Positions 1 to 10,431 of a stretch of DNA of 64,000 bases are shown here, piece by piece. Both the position numbers and the translations under genes were made by a program. Each line of letters begins with the position of its first letter. Position 1 is the first letter of the stretch. The notes under the pieces were generated by a model. That model was not told the origin of the DNA. It saw only the letters and a program-made list of their open reading frames with translations, and searched no databases. Source of the stretch: JAJEBT01 sp965214975 (lineage in GTDB: Bacteria; Pseudomonadota; Alphaproteobacteria; MPNO01; UBA830); NCBI GenBank assembly GCA_965214975.1, contig OZ244055.1, forward strand, positions 558,001 to 622,000, written 5' to 3'.

Positions 1-2322
<2,322 letters not shown>

Positions 2323-2326
<4 letters not shown>

Positions 2327-3525
2327 GCCGGCTCTCCCGCGCGCCGCACGTCGGCGTTCTCCACGCGGAAACGCTGGGCCCTGTCGCCGAGCGGGCGGAA
2401 CAGGGCGGCGTCGGTGCCCGTCATCCAGGCCTGCGCCCCGGAGGAGCAGAGCTCGTCGAACAGCGCTTCCCGGCGCTCGGCGTCGAGATGGGCGGCGATC
2501 TCGTCGAGCAGCAGCAGCGGAACCGAGTCGCGGTGCAGCGCCACCAGGCGCGCATGGGCGAGCACGATGCCGATCAGCAGGGCCTTCTGCTCGCCGGTGG
2601 AGCAGCGCGCCGCCGGCCGCATGGTCTCCATGTGCGCGACCTCCAGGTCCGCGCGGTGCGGACCGGTCGGCGGACGCTCGTGCCCGCGCTCGACGGCCAG
2701 CGCCGCGCGCAGGCGCTCCTCCGCCTCGAGCGCGGGGGCGTCCTCGAGCCAGCTTCCGGTTTCGCAGGCGATCGTCGCCCGGGCGGCGGGAAACGGGCCG
2801 ATTCCCCGGCCGCAGGCCCGCGACAGCTTGCGGACGAAGCCCCGCCGCGCCGCCGCCAGCGCGACGCCGCTTTCCGCCATCCGGCGCTCGAGCGCCGCCA
2901 GCCAGGCGGGATCGGCCGCGCCGAGACCCGCGCGCTCGTTTCTCAGCAGCCGGGCGCGTTCGCGCATGGCGCGCGCGTAGACGTTCACCCGTCCGAGATG
3001 CTCCGCGTCGATCGAGCCGACGAGACGGTCGACGAACCGGCGCCGCGCCGAGGCCCCCTCCATGAACAGGCGGTCCAGTTCGGGCGTGAGCCAGATCACC
3101 GAAAGCGTTCTCGCGAGCGCCGACTGGCTGGAGGCGGCCCGGCCGTCGATGCGGACGACCCGTCGTCCCGCGCCGGTTTCGGGGTCGTGTTCGAGACCCG
3201 TGCTGACCAGGGTCGGCCCGTCCGCGCCCTCGAGCGTCGCCGCCACCGCCCAGCGGACCGGCGGGCCGTCCTCCGCGTCCTCGCGGGCGGCGTCCTCGAG
3301 ACGGGCCCGCCTGAGCCCGTGCCCGGGCGCGAGGAAGGACAGTGCCTCCAGCAGGTTCGTCTTGCCGGCGCCGTTGGGTCCGGCGAGAACCACGGGGCGC
3401 GGATCCGGATCCAGGCTCAGCCTCCGGTAGCAGCGGAAATCCGTCAGGACGAGGCGCGAGACCGCGTCGCGGCCCGGCGCCTCCGGAAGCGGGAGCGCGC
3501 CCGTCCTGGCGCCGAGAGAGGTCAG
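2323..3525 (-). CDS. recF: DNA replication/repair protein RecF, probable CTG start
   Basis: SMC-like ATPase that loads RecA at gapped DNA with RecO and RecR. The Walker A motif GPNGAGKTN lies at about residues 49-57 of the 400-residue reading; the signature and Walker B region (LLLLDEIAAHLDAERR) is near the C-terminus. The first ATG/GTG/TTG in frame is the GTG at 3393, which would remove the first beta strand (VSRLVLTDFRCYRRLSL) that all RecF proteins have. An in-frame stop closes the frame just upstream, inside the end of dnaN. The only usable start is CTG at 3525, preceded by a GAGGA ribosome-binding site at good spacing and lying 10 bases after the dnaN stop. An N-terminal extension of about 20 residues results. 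Start confidence is moderate; family confidence is high. Confidence 0.93.
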
Positions 3526-3535
3526 GGCCGGATCC

Positions 3536-4648
3536 TCAGACGCGCATCGGCATCAGCACGTAGAGGGTGCTCTCGTCCCCGACGTCCTGCACCACGGTGG
3601 GCGATGCCTCGTCCGACATCAGGAATCTGGTCTTGCCGCCGCCGATCTCCTGGGCGATGTCCAGCAGGTAGCGGGAGTTGAAGCCGATCTCGATCCGGTC
3701 GTCCTTGTAGGTGACGTCGAGCTCCTCCTCGCCGCTGCCGCTTTCCGGATCGTTCGCCGTCAGCTTGAGCGTGCCCGAGGCGACGGTGAACTTCACCGCG
3801 CGGCTCTGTTCGGTCGAGATCGTGGACACGAGGTCGACGGCCTTCACGAAATCCTTCCGGCTGACCTCGAGATTCTTGTCGTTGTTCGTCGGAATGACGC
3901 GGTTGTAGTCGGGGAACGTGCCGTCGATCAGCTTCGAGACCAGCTCGATGTCGCCGAACCTGAAGCGGATCCGCGTGTCCGACAGCGAGACCTCGACGGT
4001 TCCGTCGGTCTCGTCGAGCAGTCTCCGGATCTGGGCGACGGTCTTGCGCGGAACGATCACGCCGGGAATTTCCGCCGCGCCGTCCGGAACGTCGACGTCG
4101 GCCCGCGCGAGCCGGTGGCCGTCGGTGGCGACGACCCGCAGCACGCCGCCGCTCTCGCCCTCCGCGGCGTGCAGGTACAGCCCGTTGAGGTAGTGGCGCG
4201 TCTCCTCGCTCGACATCGCGAAATGCGTCCGGTTGATCAGGCGCACCAGGATGTCGGAGGGCATGGAGAACGAATGGGGCAGGTCGTCGGCGGGCGAGTT
4301 CGGAAAATCCGTCTCCGGAAGCGTCACCAGCCGGATCGACGACCGCCCGGCCCTGACCGCGAGCCGGTCGTCCTCCGAAACGATCCCGACGTCGGCGTCC
4401 TCCGGAAGCTTGCGCACGACGTCGTGCAGCATCTGCGCGGAGACCGTCACGGCGCCCTCCTGGGCGACCGTCGCGTCGACGTCCTCGATCACCGTCAGAT
4501 CCATGTCGGTCGCCGTTATCCGCAACGTGTCGCCGGCGGCTTGCAGCAGGACGTTCGACAGGATCGGAATCGTTCCGCGCGCCTCGACGACCCCCTGCGT
4601 GTGGGACAGCGCTTTCAGCATGGTGTTGCGTGCGATGGTGATTTGCAT
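3536..4648 (-). CDS. dnaN: DNA polymerase III beta sliding clamp
   Basis: Ring-shaped dimeric clamp that tethers the replicative polymerase to DNA. The protein begins MQITIARNTMLKALSHTQG and is 370 residues, the normal family length, with the three repeated clamp domains and the typical C-terminal end (YVLMPMRV). A longer reading from 4708 exists, but the ATG at 4648 matches the family N-terminus and has a TCTGGAA sequence just upstream. It is the first gene of the operon with recF and gyrB; no dnaA lies in this window, and the next gene upstream is a universal stress protein. Confidence 0.98.
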   Translation of the reverse strand: MQITIARNTMLKALSHTQGVVEARGTIPILSNVLLQAAGDTLRITATDMDLTVIEDVDATVAQEGAVTVSAQMLHDVVRKLPEDADVGIVSEDDRLAVRAGRSSIRLVTLPETDFPNSPADDLPHSFSMPSDILVRLINRTHFAMSSEETRHYLNGLYLHAAEGESGGVLRVVATDGHRLARADVDVPDGAAEIPGVIVPRKTVAQIRRLLDETDGTVEVSLSDTRIRFRFGDIELVSKLIDGTFPDYNRVIPTNNDKNLEVSRKDFVKAVDLVSTISTEQSRAVKFTVASGTLKLTANDPESGSGEEELDVTYKDDRIEIGFNSRYLLDIAQEIGGGKTRFLMSDEASPTVVQDVGDESTLYVLMPMRV

Positions 4649-4747
4649 GTTTCCAGACCGGTTGGTTTCGGAAGACGCGGGGGCGCCGTTCTTGTCGGAG
4701 CGGGCCATGGGGCCCGGAAAGTCCGGAAGCCGCGCATCCGTCCGGAA

Positions 4748-4776
4748 AGTATCGCGTGTTCCGGCGATTCCGTCAA
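4748..4776 (-). promoter_or_regulatory. Sigma-70 promoter for dnaN-recF-gyrB
   Basis: Read on the minus strand: -35 TTGACG (4776-4771), a 17-base spacer, then -10 GATACT (4753-4748). It predicts a transcript starting near 4741 and a leader of about 90 bases before the dnaN ATG. This is one of the closest matches to consensus in the window. Confidence 0.7.
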
Positions 4777-4812
4777 GTTCGCGCGCCCCGCGCGGAGCGG
4801 CCGCGGAATCGG

Positions 4813-4847
4813 CGAACCCCGCGAAACAGGGGGTTTCCGCGGGTTCC
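4813..4847 (-). terminator. Stem-loop after the universal stress protein gene
   Basis: An imperfect inverted repeat lies between the end of the stress-protein gene and the dnaN promoter. The outer arms GAACCC/GGGTTC and inner arms GAAAC/GTTTC are separated by a small internal loop. There is no U-run, so it may end transcription weakly or protect the 3' end. Confidence 0.4.
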
Positions 4848-4897
4848 CCCGGTCGGCGGGGGCGATGCGATTCGGCGGGCCGGCGCCGCGCGCCCGG

Positions 4898-5764
4898 TCA
4901 GTGCGTCATGAGCACCGGAACCGCGGGATGCTGGAGAACGTGGCGGGTGACGCCCCCGAGGACGAGCTCCCTGAGGCGGCTGTGCGAGTAGGCGCCCATG
5001 ACCAGCAGGTCGGCGCTCCGCGCGGCCGCCTCGTCGAGCAGGATCTCGCCCACGGGGCGGTGGTCGGGCGGGATCTCCGCGACCTCGGCGGAGACGTCGT
5101 GCCACAGGAGGTACTTCGCGATGTCCCGGGGCGACGGGCCGCGCTTGGCGCCGGTCTGCACCGAGACCAGCGTCACCTCGCTGCCCGGCCCCAGCAGCGA
5201 CAGCGCCGCCGCGACCGCGCGGGCGGCGCTCGGCGTCCTGTTCCAGCCGATGACGACCCTCTCGCCCACGGACCGCGGCGCCTCGGGCGGCGCGACCAGC
5301 ACCGGACGCCCGGTCCCGAACAGCGCCGCCTCGGCGGCGACCTCGCCCATCGTGGTCTGGTCGCGCCGGGCCGGTCCGACGACGATCAGGTCGTAGGCCC
5401 CGCCGCGGGCCGCGACGGCTTCGGCCGCGGCGCCCCTTGCGGTGTCCCATGACGCGGAAGGCAGGTCCGCCGGAAGCGCGTTCTCGCGCTCGTCGATCTT
5501 CCGTTCGTCGAGCATTTCCGTGAAACGCTGGCGCGCCAGCGCGCGCCGGCGCCGGCGGTCCTCACCGAATTCCCGGGACATCTGGGCATGGATCGACTCG
5601 AACAGGCCCATGGCGCCGGCCGGTATCACGTCGTCGACGTCGCCGGCGACGAACAGGCAGTCCGCGTGGCCGCCGAACAGCCTCGCGAGCAGCAGCGCCG
5701 TCGCGATCGCGCTTTCGTCGTGGACGATGTCGCCGACGGGCACGAGCATGTTCTTGATCGCCAC
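4898..5764 (-). CDS. Universal stress protein, two UspA domains
   Basis: A 288-residue protein of two tandem UspA alpha/beta domains, each of about 140 residues. The first begins KNMLVPVGDIVHDESAIATA; the second ends in the nucleotide-binding pattern GAYSHSRLRELVLGGVTRHV, which matches the G-2x-G-9x-G type of ATP-binding Usp domains. The GTG at 5764 was chosen because GGAGGG lies 6-7 bases upstream; a longer reading from 5806 has no such site. Members help cells survive nutrient or oxidative stress, but the exact role is unknown. It is divergent from the TAXI transporter gene. Confidence 0.88.
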   Translation of the reverse strand: MAIKNMLVPVGDIVHDESAIATALLLARLFGGHADCLFVAGDVDDVIPAGAMGLFESIHAQMSREFGEDRRRRRALARQRFTEMLDERKIDERENALPADLPSASWDTARGAAAEAVAARGGAYDLIVVGPARRDQTTMGEVAAEAALFGTGRPVLVAPPEAPRSVGERVVIGWNRTPSAARAVAAALSLLGPGSEVTLVSVQTGAKRGPSPRDIAKYLLWHDVSAEVAEIPPDHRPVGEILLDEAAARSADLLVMGAYSHSRLRELVLGGVTRHVLQHPAVPVLMTH

Positions 5765-5796
5765 GATCCCTCCGGGCAGGGCGGTCCGCGACGGCC

Positions 5797-5825
5797 ATTG
5801 TAGCACGGCGAGGCTCCGGAAACCC
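5797..5825 (-). promoter_or_regulatory. Possible promoter of the universal stress protein gene
   Basis: On the minus strand a good -10 box, TACAAT (5802-5797), lies 33 bases before the chosen GTG start. The hexamer at 17-base spacing (GGGTTT) is a poor -35, so an activator or alternative sigma factor may be needed. Confidence 0.35.
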
Positions 5826-5858
5826 GGCCCGTCCGGCGCCCGGGGAACCGCCCGCGCC

Positions 5859-5888
5859 TTGGACTCGCGGCGGCCCCCGTGCTACACA
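5859..5888 (+). promoter_or_regulatory. Possible promoter of the TAXI binding-protein gene
   Basis: TTGGAC (5859-5864) and TACACA (5883-5888) are separated by 18 bases. They lie about 60 bases before the ATG, in the 181-base divergent region shared with the stress-protein gene. Both boxes match consensus only partly. Confidence 0.35.
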
Positions 5889-5945
5889 ACCGGCCACGCA
5901 GTCGTCAGACTCGACCATCGTCACAGGAAACGGGGGGTTTTTTCC

Positions 5946-6911
5946 ATGAGGCTTCTTCAGATTGCCCTTGGCGCGGCGGCCGGCACGGCGCTCGCGCTTT
6001 CGGCGTCGGCGCAGACCGTCGGCATCGGCTCGACCAAGGGCGGCGCCGTGTCGCAGATCACGGCCACGATCTCCAAGGCCGTCTCGGAGCATGCCGGCGG
6101 CCTGCAGATGCGCAAGCAGACCATGGGCGGCACGCAGCAGTACATTCCGGTGGTCAACGCCGGGGAGCTCGAGTTCGGCATCTCGAACATCGCCCAGTAC
6201 CACATGGCGCGGACCGGAACCGGCCTGTCCAAGGGCACCGAATACGGGAACCTCCGTCTCGTCGCCACCATGATGAAGTTCCGGGTGAGCCCCGTGGTCC
6301 CGATCCGGTCGGGCATCACCGGAACCCCCCAGCTCAAGGGCACGCGGATGGCCGTCGGCTTCAAGGGGGCGCCGCTGTTCGTCAACATCCACAACGGCGC
6401 GCTGGCCACCGCCGGGCTGACCGAGGACGACATCAAGCCGGTCCCCCAGGTCGGCCTCGTGCAGCACTGGCGCGCCTTCATGGCCGGCAAGATCGACTGG
6501 GCGATCGCGGCGGTGGGATCGGGCTTCGTCAAGCAGATGAACGCCAAGATCGACGGCGGCGTCCGGCACATCTCCCTGCCCGACACGCCGGAATCGCTTG
6601 CGGCGATGCGCACGTGGTTCCCGAAGACGGAATACAGCGTCGTCAAGCCGGCCAAGGGGCTGACGGGCGTTCTCGAGCCGACGGTGTTCATCACCTACGA
6701 CTACCTGCTGTGGGCCAGCGACAAGGTCTCCGACGACGTCGCCTACGCGGTGACGAAGGTCATGCACACCCAGGCGGCCCAGCTCAAGGAAGGCGGGCCT
6801 CTCTGGCGCACCTACGAAGCCAGCAGGCGCCTGTCGAAACCGCAGGGCCATCCGTACCACCCCGGTGCCGTGAAGTACTACAAGGAAGCGGGCATCTGGC
6901 AGGGCGGCTAG
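5946..6911 (+). CDS. TAXI family TRAP transporter solute-binding protein
   Basis: Periplasmic receptor of a TRAP-T carrier of the TAXI class, 321 residues. It has a signal peptide of about 22 residues (MRLLQIALGAAAGTALALSA, then SAQ), followed by the TAXI hallmark GIGSTKGGAVSQITATISKA. Segments such as GGTQQYIPVVNAGELEFGIS and the tail around YHPGAVKYYKEAGIW fit the family. It would pass its ligand to the fused membrane protein encoded next. TAXI ligands are known only in a few cases (glutamate, other organic acids), so the substrate is open. The ATG follows a GGAAA-containing stretch 12-15 bases upstream. Confidence 0.92.
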   Translation: MRLLQIALGAAAGTALALSASAQTVGIGSTKGGAVSQITATISKAVSEHAGGLQMRKQTMGGTQQYIPVVNAGELEFGISNIAQYHMARTGTGLSKGTEYGNLRLVATMMKFRVSPVVPIRSGITGTPQLKGTRMAVGFKGAPLFVNIHNGALATAGLTEDDIKPVPQVGLVQHWRAFMAGKIDWAIAAVGSGFVKQMNAKIDGGVRHISLPDTPESLAAMRTWFPKTEYSVVKPAKGLTGVLEPTVFITYDYLLWASDKVSDDVAYAVTKVMHTQAAQLKEGGPLWRTYEASRRLSKPQGHPYHPGAVKYYKEAGIWQGG

Positions 6912-6914
6912 AGC

Positions 6915-6980
6915 CCCCGACCCGTCGGGGCGGCCTCGTCCGCCGCGCGCGGACGGCCGCCCCGTCGCCGGACCGGCGAC
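6915..6980 (+). terminator. Three consecutive GC stem-loops between TAXI receptor and permease genes
   Basis: Directly after the receptor stop codon lie three inverted repeats: CCCCGA/TCGGGG (6915-6930), GCGGCC..GTCCG/CGGAC..GGCCGC (6930-6960) and the near-palindrome GTCGCCGG/CCGGCGAC (6964-6980). No U-run follows. The likely roles are partial termination or protection of the upstream mRNA from 3' exonucleases, giving more receptor than permease. This is inference from position and structure. Confidence 0.5.
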
Positions 6981-7122
6981 CTCCGGGGATCGCGGGGGCG
7001 CCGACGGTTCCGGACCGGCCTCCCGCCGTGGAGAGAGGGCGGACGCGGCGGCTTCCCGACGCCGCGACGGGTGCGCTCGCGTCCGCCGCCGCCGGACGCG
7101 TCGCCAGGAAGGGGTGGACGCC

Positions 7123-9129
7123 ATGACCGAAACCCGACCGGAAAAGCGGCCCGGGGAGGAGCACGCCGGCCTGCTCGCCCAGCGTCGCGAGTCGCCCCGG
7201 ATCGCGCGCCTCTCGCTGGGGCTCGGATCGGTCGTCACGGTCATCTCCGTCACCTGGGCCGTCGACCTGTGGCTCGAACTCGGCTTCGAGTGGTTCGACG
7301 AGCAGGCGATGATGGCCTGCCTCGGCCTCACGCTCGCCATCATCTTCCTGCGCTTTCCCGCGGACGGCTCGAAGACGCGGCTGAGGCTGCCCTGGTACGA
7401 CGCCGCGTTCGCCGTTCTCGGCGCCGGCTGCTGCTTCTACATCGTCTACATCTACACCGAGATCGAGACCAATCCCTTCATGATGCGCGACAAGGCGTTC
7501 GTGCTGAGTCTCGTTCTCCTGCCCCTGGTCTGGGAGGCGCTTCGCCGCACGTCCGGCTGGAGCCTGACCCTCGTCTTCACCGCGTTCTTCGCCTACGCGT
7601 TCGTCGGCCATCTCATGCCGGGCATGCTCGAGGGCATGGAGCAGAACGAGCTCCGGCTCGTCGCCGAACTCGGCACCACGAACGTCGCGCTGCTCGGGCT
7701 GCCGCTGAAGATCATCGTGCTCACGGTGGTCCTTTTCATCTGGATGGGGCAGCTCCTGCTGTTCTCCGGCGCCTCGCAGTGGTTCACCGACGTCGCCACG
7801 GCGCTCATGGGCCGCTCGCGCGGCGGCTCGGCGAAGATCGCCGTCGTCGCCTCGGGCATGTTCGGGTCGATCTCCGGCTCCGCCGTCTCGAACGTGGCCT
7901 CGACCGGCGTGATCACGATTCCGCTCATGCGGCAGGCCGGCTACGACGCCAAGAGCGCCGGCGCCATCGAGGCCGTGGCGTCCACCGGCGGCCAGATCAT
8001 GCCGCCGATCATGGGCGCGGCGGCGTTCCTGATGGCGGAGCTTCTCGAGCTCGAGTACACCGAGATCATCCTCGCCGCCCTGCTGCCGTCGGGTCTCTAC
8101 TATCTCGCGGTGTTCGTGCAGGCGGATCTCGAGGCGGCCAAGCAGAACATCGCGCCGGTCCCGAAGGAGCGCATCCCCCCGTTTCTGCGGGTCGCGAGGG
8201 AAGGCTGGTTCTTTCTGCTGCCCTACGCGATCCTCATCTACGTGCTGTTCTGGATGAACCTGCCGCCGCAGCAGGCGGCGTTCTGGGCGGCCGTTTCCAT
8301 CGTCGCGGTCAGCCTCGTGTTCTCCTACAAGGGGCACCGCATCAGCCTGAAGCAGCTGTGGGACGCGGTCTCGCACTGCGGGCGGGCTTCCGCCGACATC
8401 ATCGTCATCGGCGCGATGGCCGGCATCATCATCGCCATTCTCGACCGCACCGGGCTCGGCCAGGCGCTGACGCTGATCCTGGCGCATGTCGGAGAGGGCA
8501 GCCTCTTCCTGCTGCTGGTGCTGACCGCCGTGGTGTCGATCCTGCTCGGGATGGGCATGCCGACCTCCGCCATCTACCTCCTGCTGGCGACGATGATCGC
8601 GCCGTCCCTGATCAAGCTCGGGGTGCATCCGATCGCGGCGCACATGTTCGTCCTGTACTACGGCCTGATGTCGATGATCACGCCGCCGGTGGCCATCGCC
8701 GCGTTCGCCGCGGCCTCGCTCGCCGGCTCGAAGCCGATGGAGACCGGGGCGACCGCGGTGCGGCTCGGCTGGATCGCCTACGTGATCCCGTTCGTGTTCG
8801 TGCTGTCGCCGGCCCTGATCGGGCAGGGCAGCGCCATGGAGGTCGTCTCGGCCTCGGCGACGGCCGTGGTGGGCGTGTGGATCGCCTCCTGCGGGCTGAT
8901 CGGCCACATGTTCGGGCCCCTGGGGCGGATCGACCGCCTCGCGTTCTTCGTGGCCGGGATCCTGCTCCTGCTTCCCGCCGGGGCGATCCCCCACGGGATC
9001 GCCGTCAACGCGGCGGGCCTGGTGATGGGCGCGATCGTCGTGTTCAAGGACTACACGGTTCACAGGCGCCGGCCGGACGGCCGGGAGGCCGCGCGGCGCG
9101 CCGGGGGCCGGTTCCGGCCGAAGACGTGA
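7123..9129 (+). CDS. TAXI-type TRAP transporter fused permease (4TM + 12TM)
   Basis: Integral inner-membrane protein of 668 residues in which the small (DctQ-like) and large (DctM-like) TRAP subunits are fused, as is usual for TAXI systems. The first ~190 residues hold about four hydrophobic helices. The rest holds the DctM-like core, with the conserved stretch SGSAVSNVASTGVITIPLM and the segment GMGMPTSAIYLLLATMIAPS. It uses an ion gradient to import the ligand of the receptor encoded upstream. The ATG at 7123 is preferred over the GTG at 7114 because AGGAAGG lies 10-17 bases upstream of the ATG and would touch the GTG. Confidence 0.93.
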   Translation: MTETRPEKRPGEEHAGLLAQRRESPRIARLSLGLGSVVTVISVTWAVDLWLELGFEWFDEQAMMACLGLTLAIIFLRFPADGSKTRLRLPWYDAAFAVLGAGCCFYIVYIYTEIETNPFMMRDKAFVLSLVLLPLVWEALRRTSGWSLTLVFTAFFAYAFVGHLMPGMLEGMEQNELRLVAELGTTNVALLGLPLKIIVLTVVLFIWMGQLLLFSGASQWFTDVATALMGRSRGGSAKIAVVASGMFGSISGSAVSNVASTGVITIPLMRQAGYDAKSAGAIEAVASTGGQIMPPIMGAAAFLMAELLELEYTEIILAALLPSGLYYLAVFVQADLEAAKQNIAPVPKERIPPFLRVAREGWFFLLPYAILIYVLFWMNLPPQQAAFWAAVSIVAVSLVFSYKGHRISLKQLWDAVSHCGRASADIIVIGAMAGIIIAILDRTGLGQALTLILAHVGEGSLFLLLVLTAVVSILLGMGMPTSAIYLLLATMIAPSLIKLGVHPIAAHMFVLYYGLMSMITPPVAIAAFAAASLAGSKPMETGATAVRLGWIAYVIPFVFVLSPALIGQGSAMEVVSASATAVVGVWIASCGLIGHMFGPLGRIDRLAFFVAGILLLLPAGAIPHGIAVNAAGLVMGAIVVFKDYTVHRRRPDGREAARRAGGRFRPKT

Positions 9130-9185
9130 CCGGGGGGCGGGCCTGCGGGCCGGCGGCGAACGCTCTCCGGGGAAGGGGGAAAGGG

Positions 9186-9230
9186 GCCGCGGGGGTCGAG
9201 AGGCTCCCGCCTTTCGGGATCCCCCGCGGC
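9186..9230. terminator. Bidirectional stem-loop between converging TRAP genes
   Basis: A perfect 10-base inverted repeat (GCCGCGGGGG / CCCCCGCGGC) encloses 25 bases. It lies between the ends of the plus-strand TAXI permease gene and the minus-strand DctP gene. Its position suits a shared terminator for both transcripts; no clear U-run is present. Confidence 0.5.
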
Positions 9231-9249
9231 AGCGCGACGGGAAGCGGAC

Positions 9250-10344
9250 TCAGCTTCCGAGAGGCTTGAACCTGTAGCGGTAGGGCCACTTGTGGCCGGC
9301 CGCTTCCATGTAGTTCATGTACTTCTCCATGATCGCGGGGCCGTCGATGTCGTAGCCTTTCGCGATGTCCTGGGCGCGCTCGTTCGGCCAGCCCTTCAAC
9401 GCCTCCGCCCATTTCGCCTGCTGCTCGATCGGCAGCGTCGAGACGGAGGCGCCCGCCTTGCGGAGCTTGTCGAGCCCGATCGCCTCGCTCTCGTAGGCGT
9501 CGATCGTGGCGGCGGTCTCGTAGCCCCGGGCCGCCTCGTCGATGATCCTGAGCACGTTCGAGGGGAGGTTCTTGCGGGTGCCGTGGTTCATCGAGAGAAC
9601 CGTCTGCGCCATCGCGCCGTGGTTGGTGACCTTGAAGTGCGGCGCCGGCTCGTGGAACTTGAAGCCGAAATAGACGCCGGGGAACATGATGAAGCCCTCG
9701 GCGACGCCCGTGGCGAGCGCGTTGTAGGCGGTCGGCAGGGTGGTGGTCACCGGAATCGCGCCGAAGCGCTCGACCCACGGCAGGTTGGGGCCGGCGGCGA
9801 TGATCTTCTTGCCCTTGAGCGCGCTCACGTCGGCCCAGTCGAACTTGGTGCCGAGGCCGTAGTTGTCGAAGCCCGTCATCGCGATCAGCTTCTGCCCGTA
9901 CTTCTTGTCGAGCATGTCGTAGAGTTCGGGGTGCTCGCTCATGACCCGCCACTTGACCTGGACCTGGAGCCGGATGTCGCCGGTGGTGAAGGGCGTGAAG
10001 TAGTCGAAGTTCATCGGCAGCATCTTCGCGCTCTCGAAACAGACGCACCAGCCGCCGATGTCGAGAAGGCCCTTCTCGACCGCTTCCAGCGTCTCGTGCA
10101 CCTTCGCGATCTTGCCGGCGTAGGCGTGGATGATGCGCACCTTGTGCTCGGTTTCCTGTTCGACGCGCTTGGTGATCTCGTCGGCCAGGTAGTGCTCCAT
10201 GTTGCGCACGTAGGGCGTCGGCTTGCTCGGGTGGCCGGAACCCAGGCGCAGGACGATGGTCTTGGCTTCGGCGACCGTGCCGGCCGCCAGCGAGACTGCC
10301 AGCGCGGCCGAGACGGCGGCCAGGCATCTACGGAAAGCACGCAT
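9250..10344 (-). CDS. dctP: TRAP transporter solute-binding protein, DctP family
   Basis: Periplasmic binding protein of 364 residues with a signal peptide cut after about residue 27 (LAAGTVAEA). DctP-type features include LRLGSGHPSKP near the mature N-terminus, PLPTAYNALATGVAEG-like text in the middle (here PTAYNALATGVAEGFIMFPG), and a typical long hinge helix. It captures an organic acid for the DctQM membrane pair encoded immediately upstream in the same operon. The ATG has GAGGAG seven bases upstream. Two cysteines near residue 100 (WCVCFES) are unusual for the family but have no evident function. Confidence 0.92.
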   Translation of the reverse strand: MRAFRRCLAAVSAALAVSLAAGTVAEAKTIVLRLGSGHPSKPTPYVRNMEHYLADEITKRVEQETEHKVRIIHAYAGKIAKVHETLEAVEKGLLDIGGWCVCFESAKMLPMNFDYFTPFTTGDIRLQVQVKWRVMSEHPELYDMLDKKYGQKLIAMTGFDNYGLGTKFDWADVSALKGKKIIAAGPNLPWVERFGAIPVTTTLPTAYNALATGVAEGFIMFPGVYFGFKFHEPAPHFKVTNHGAMAQTVLSMNHGTRKNLPSNVLRIIDEAARGYETAATIDAYESEAIGLDKLRKAGASVSTLPIEQQAKWAEALKGWPNERAQDIAKGYDIDGPAIMEKYMNYMEAAGHKWPYRYRFKPLGS

Positions 10345-10431
10345 GATCCACTCCTCGTGTAAGGTTTCGGAAAGACTGTCTCGGATTGGGAAGGGCGGAG
10401 GCTATCACGCCGGCCGGTGTTGTCAAAACCG

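Noticed and set aside
5562..7343. Minus-strand open frame of 593 codons over the TAXI receptor
   Set aside because: It runs opposite to a gene with signal peptide and TAXI motifs and has low-complexity basic composition.
10398..10426. Internal promoter for dctP just after dctM (TTGACA)
   Set aside because: The -35 matches consensus perfectly but no acceptable -10 occurs at 16-18 bases.
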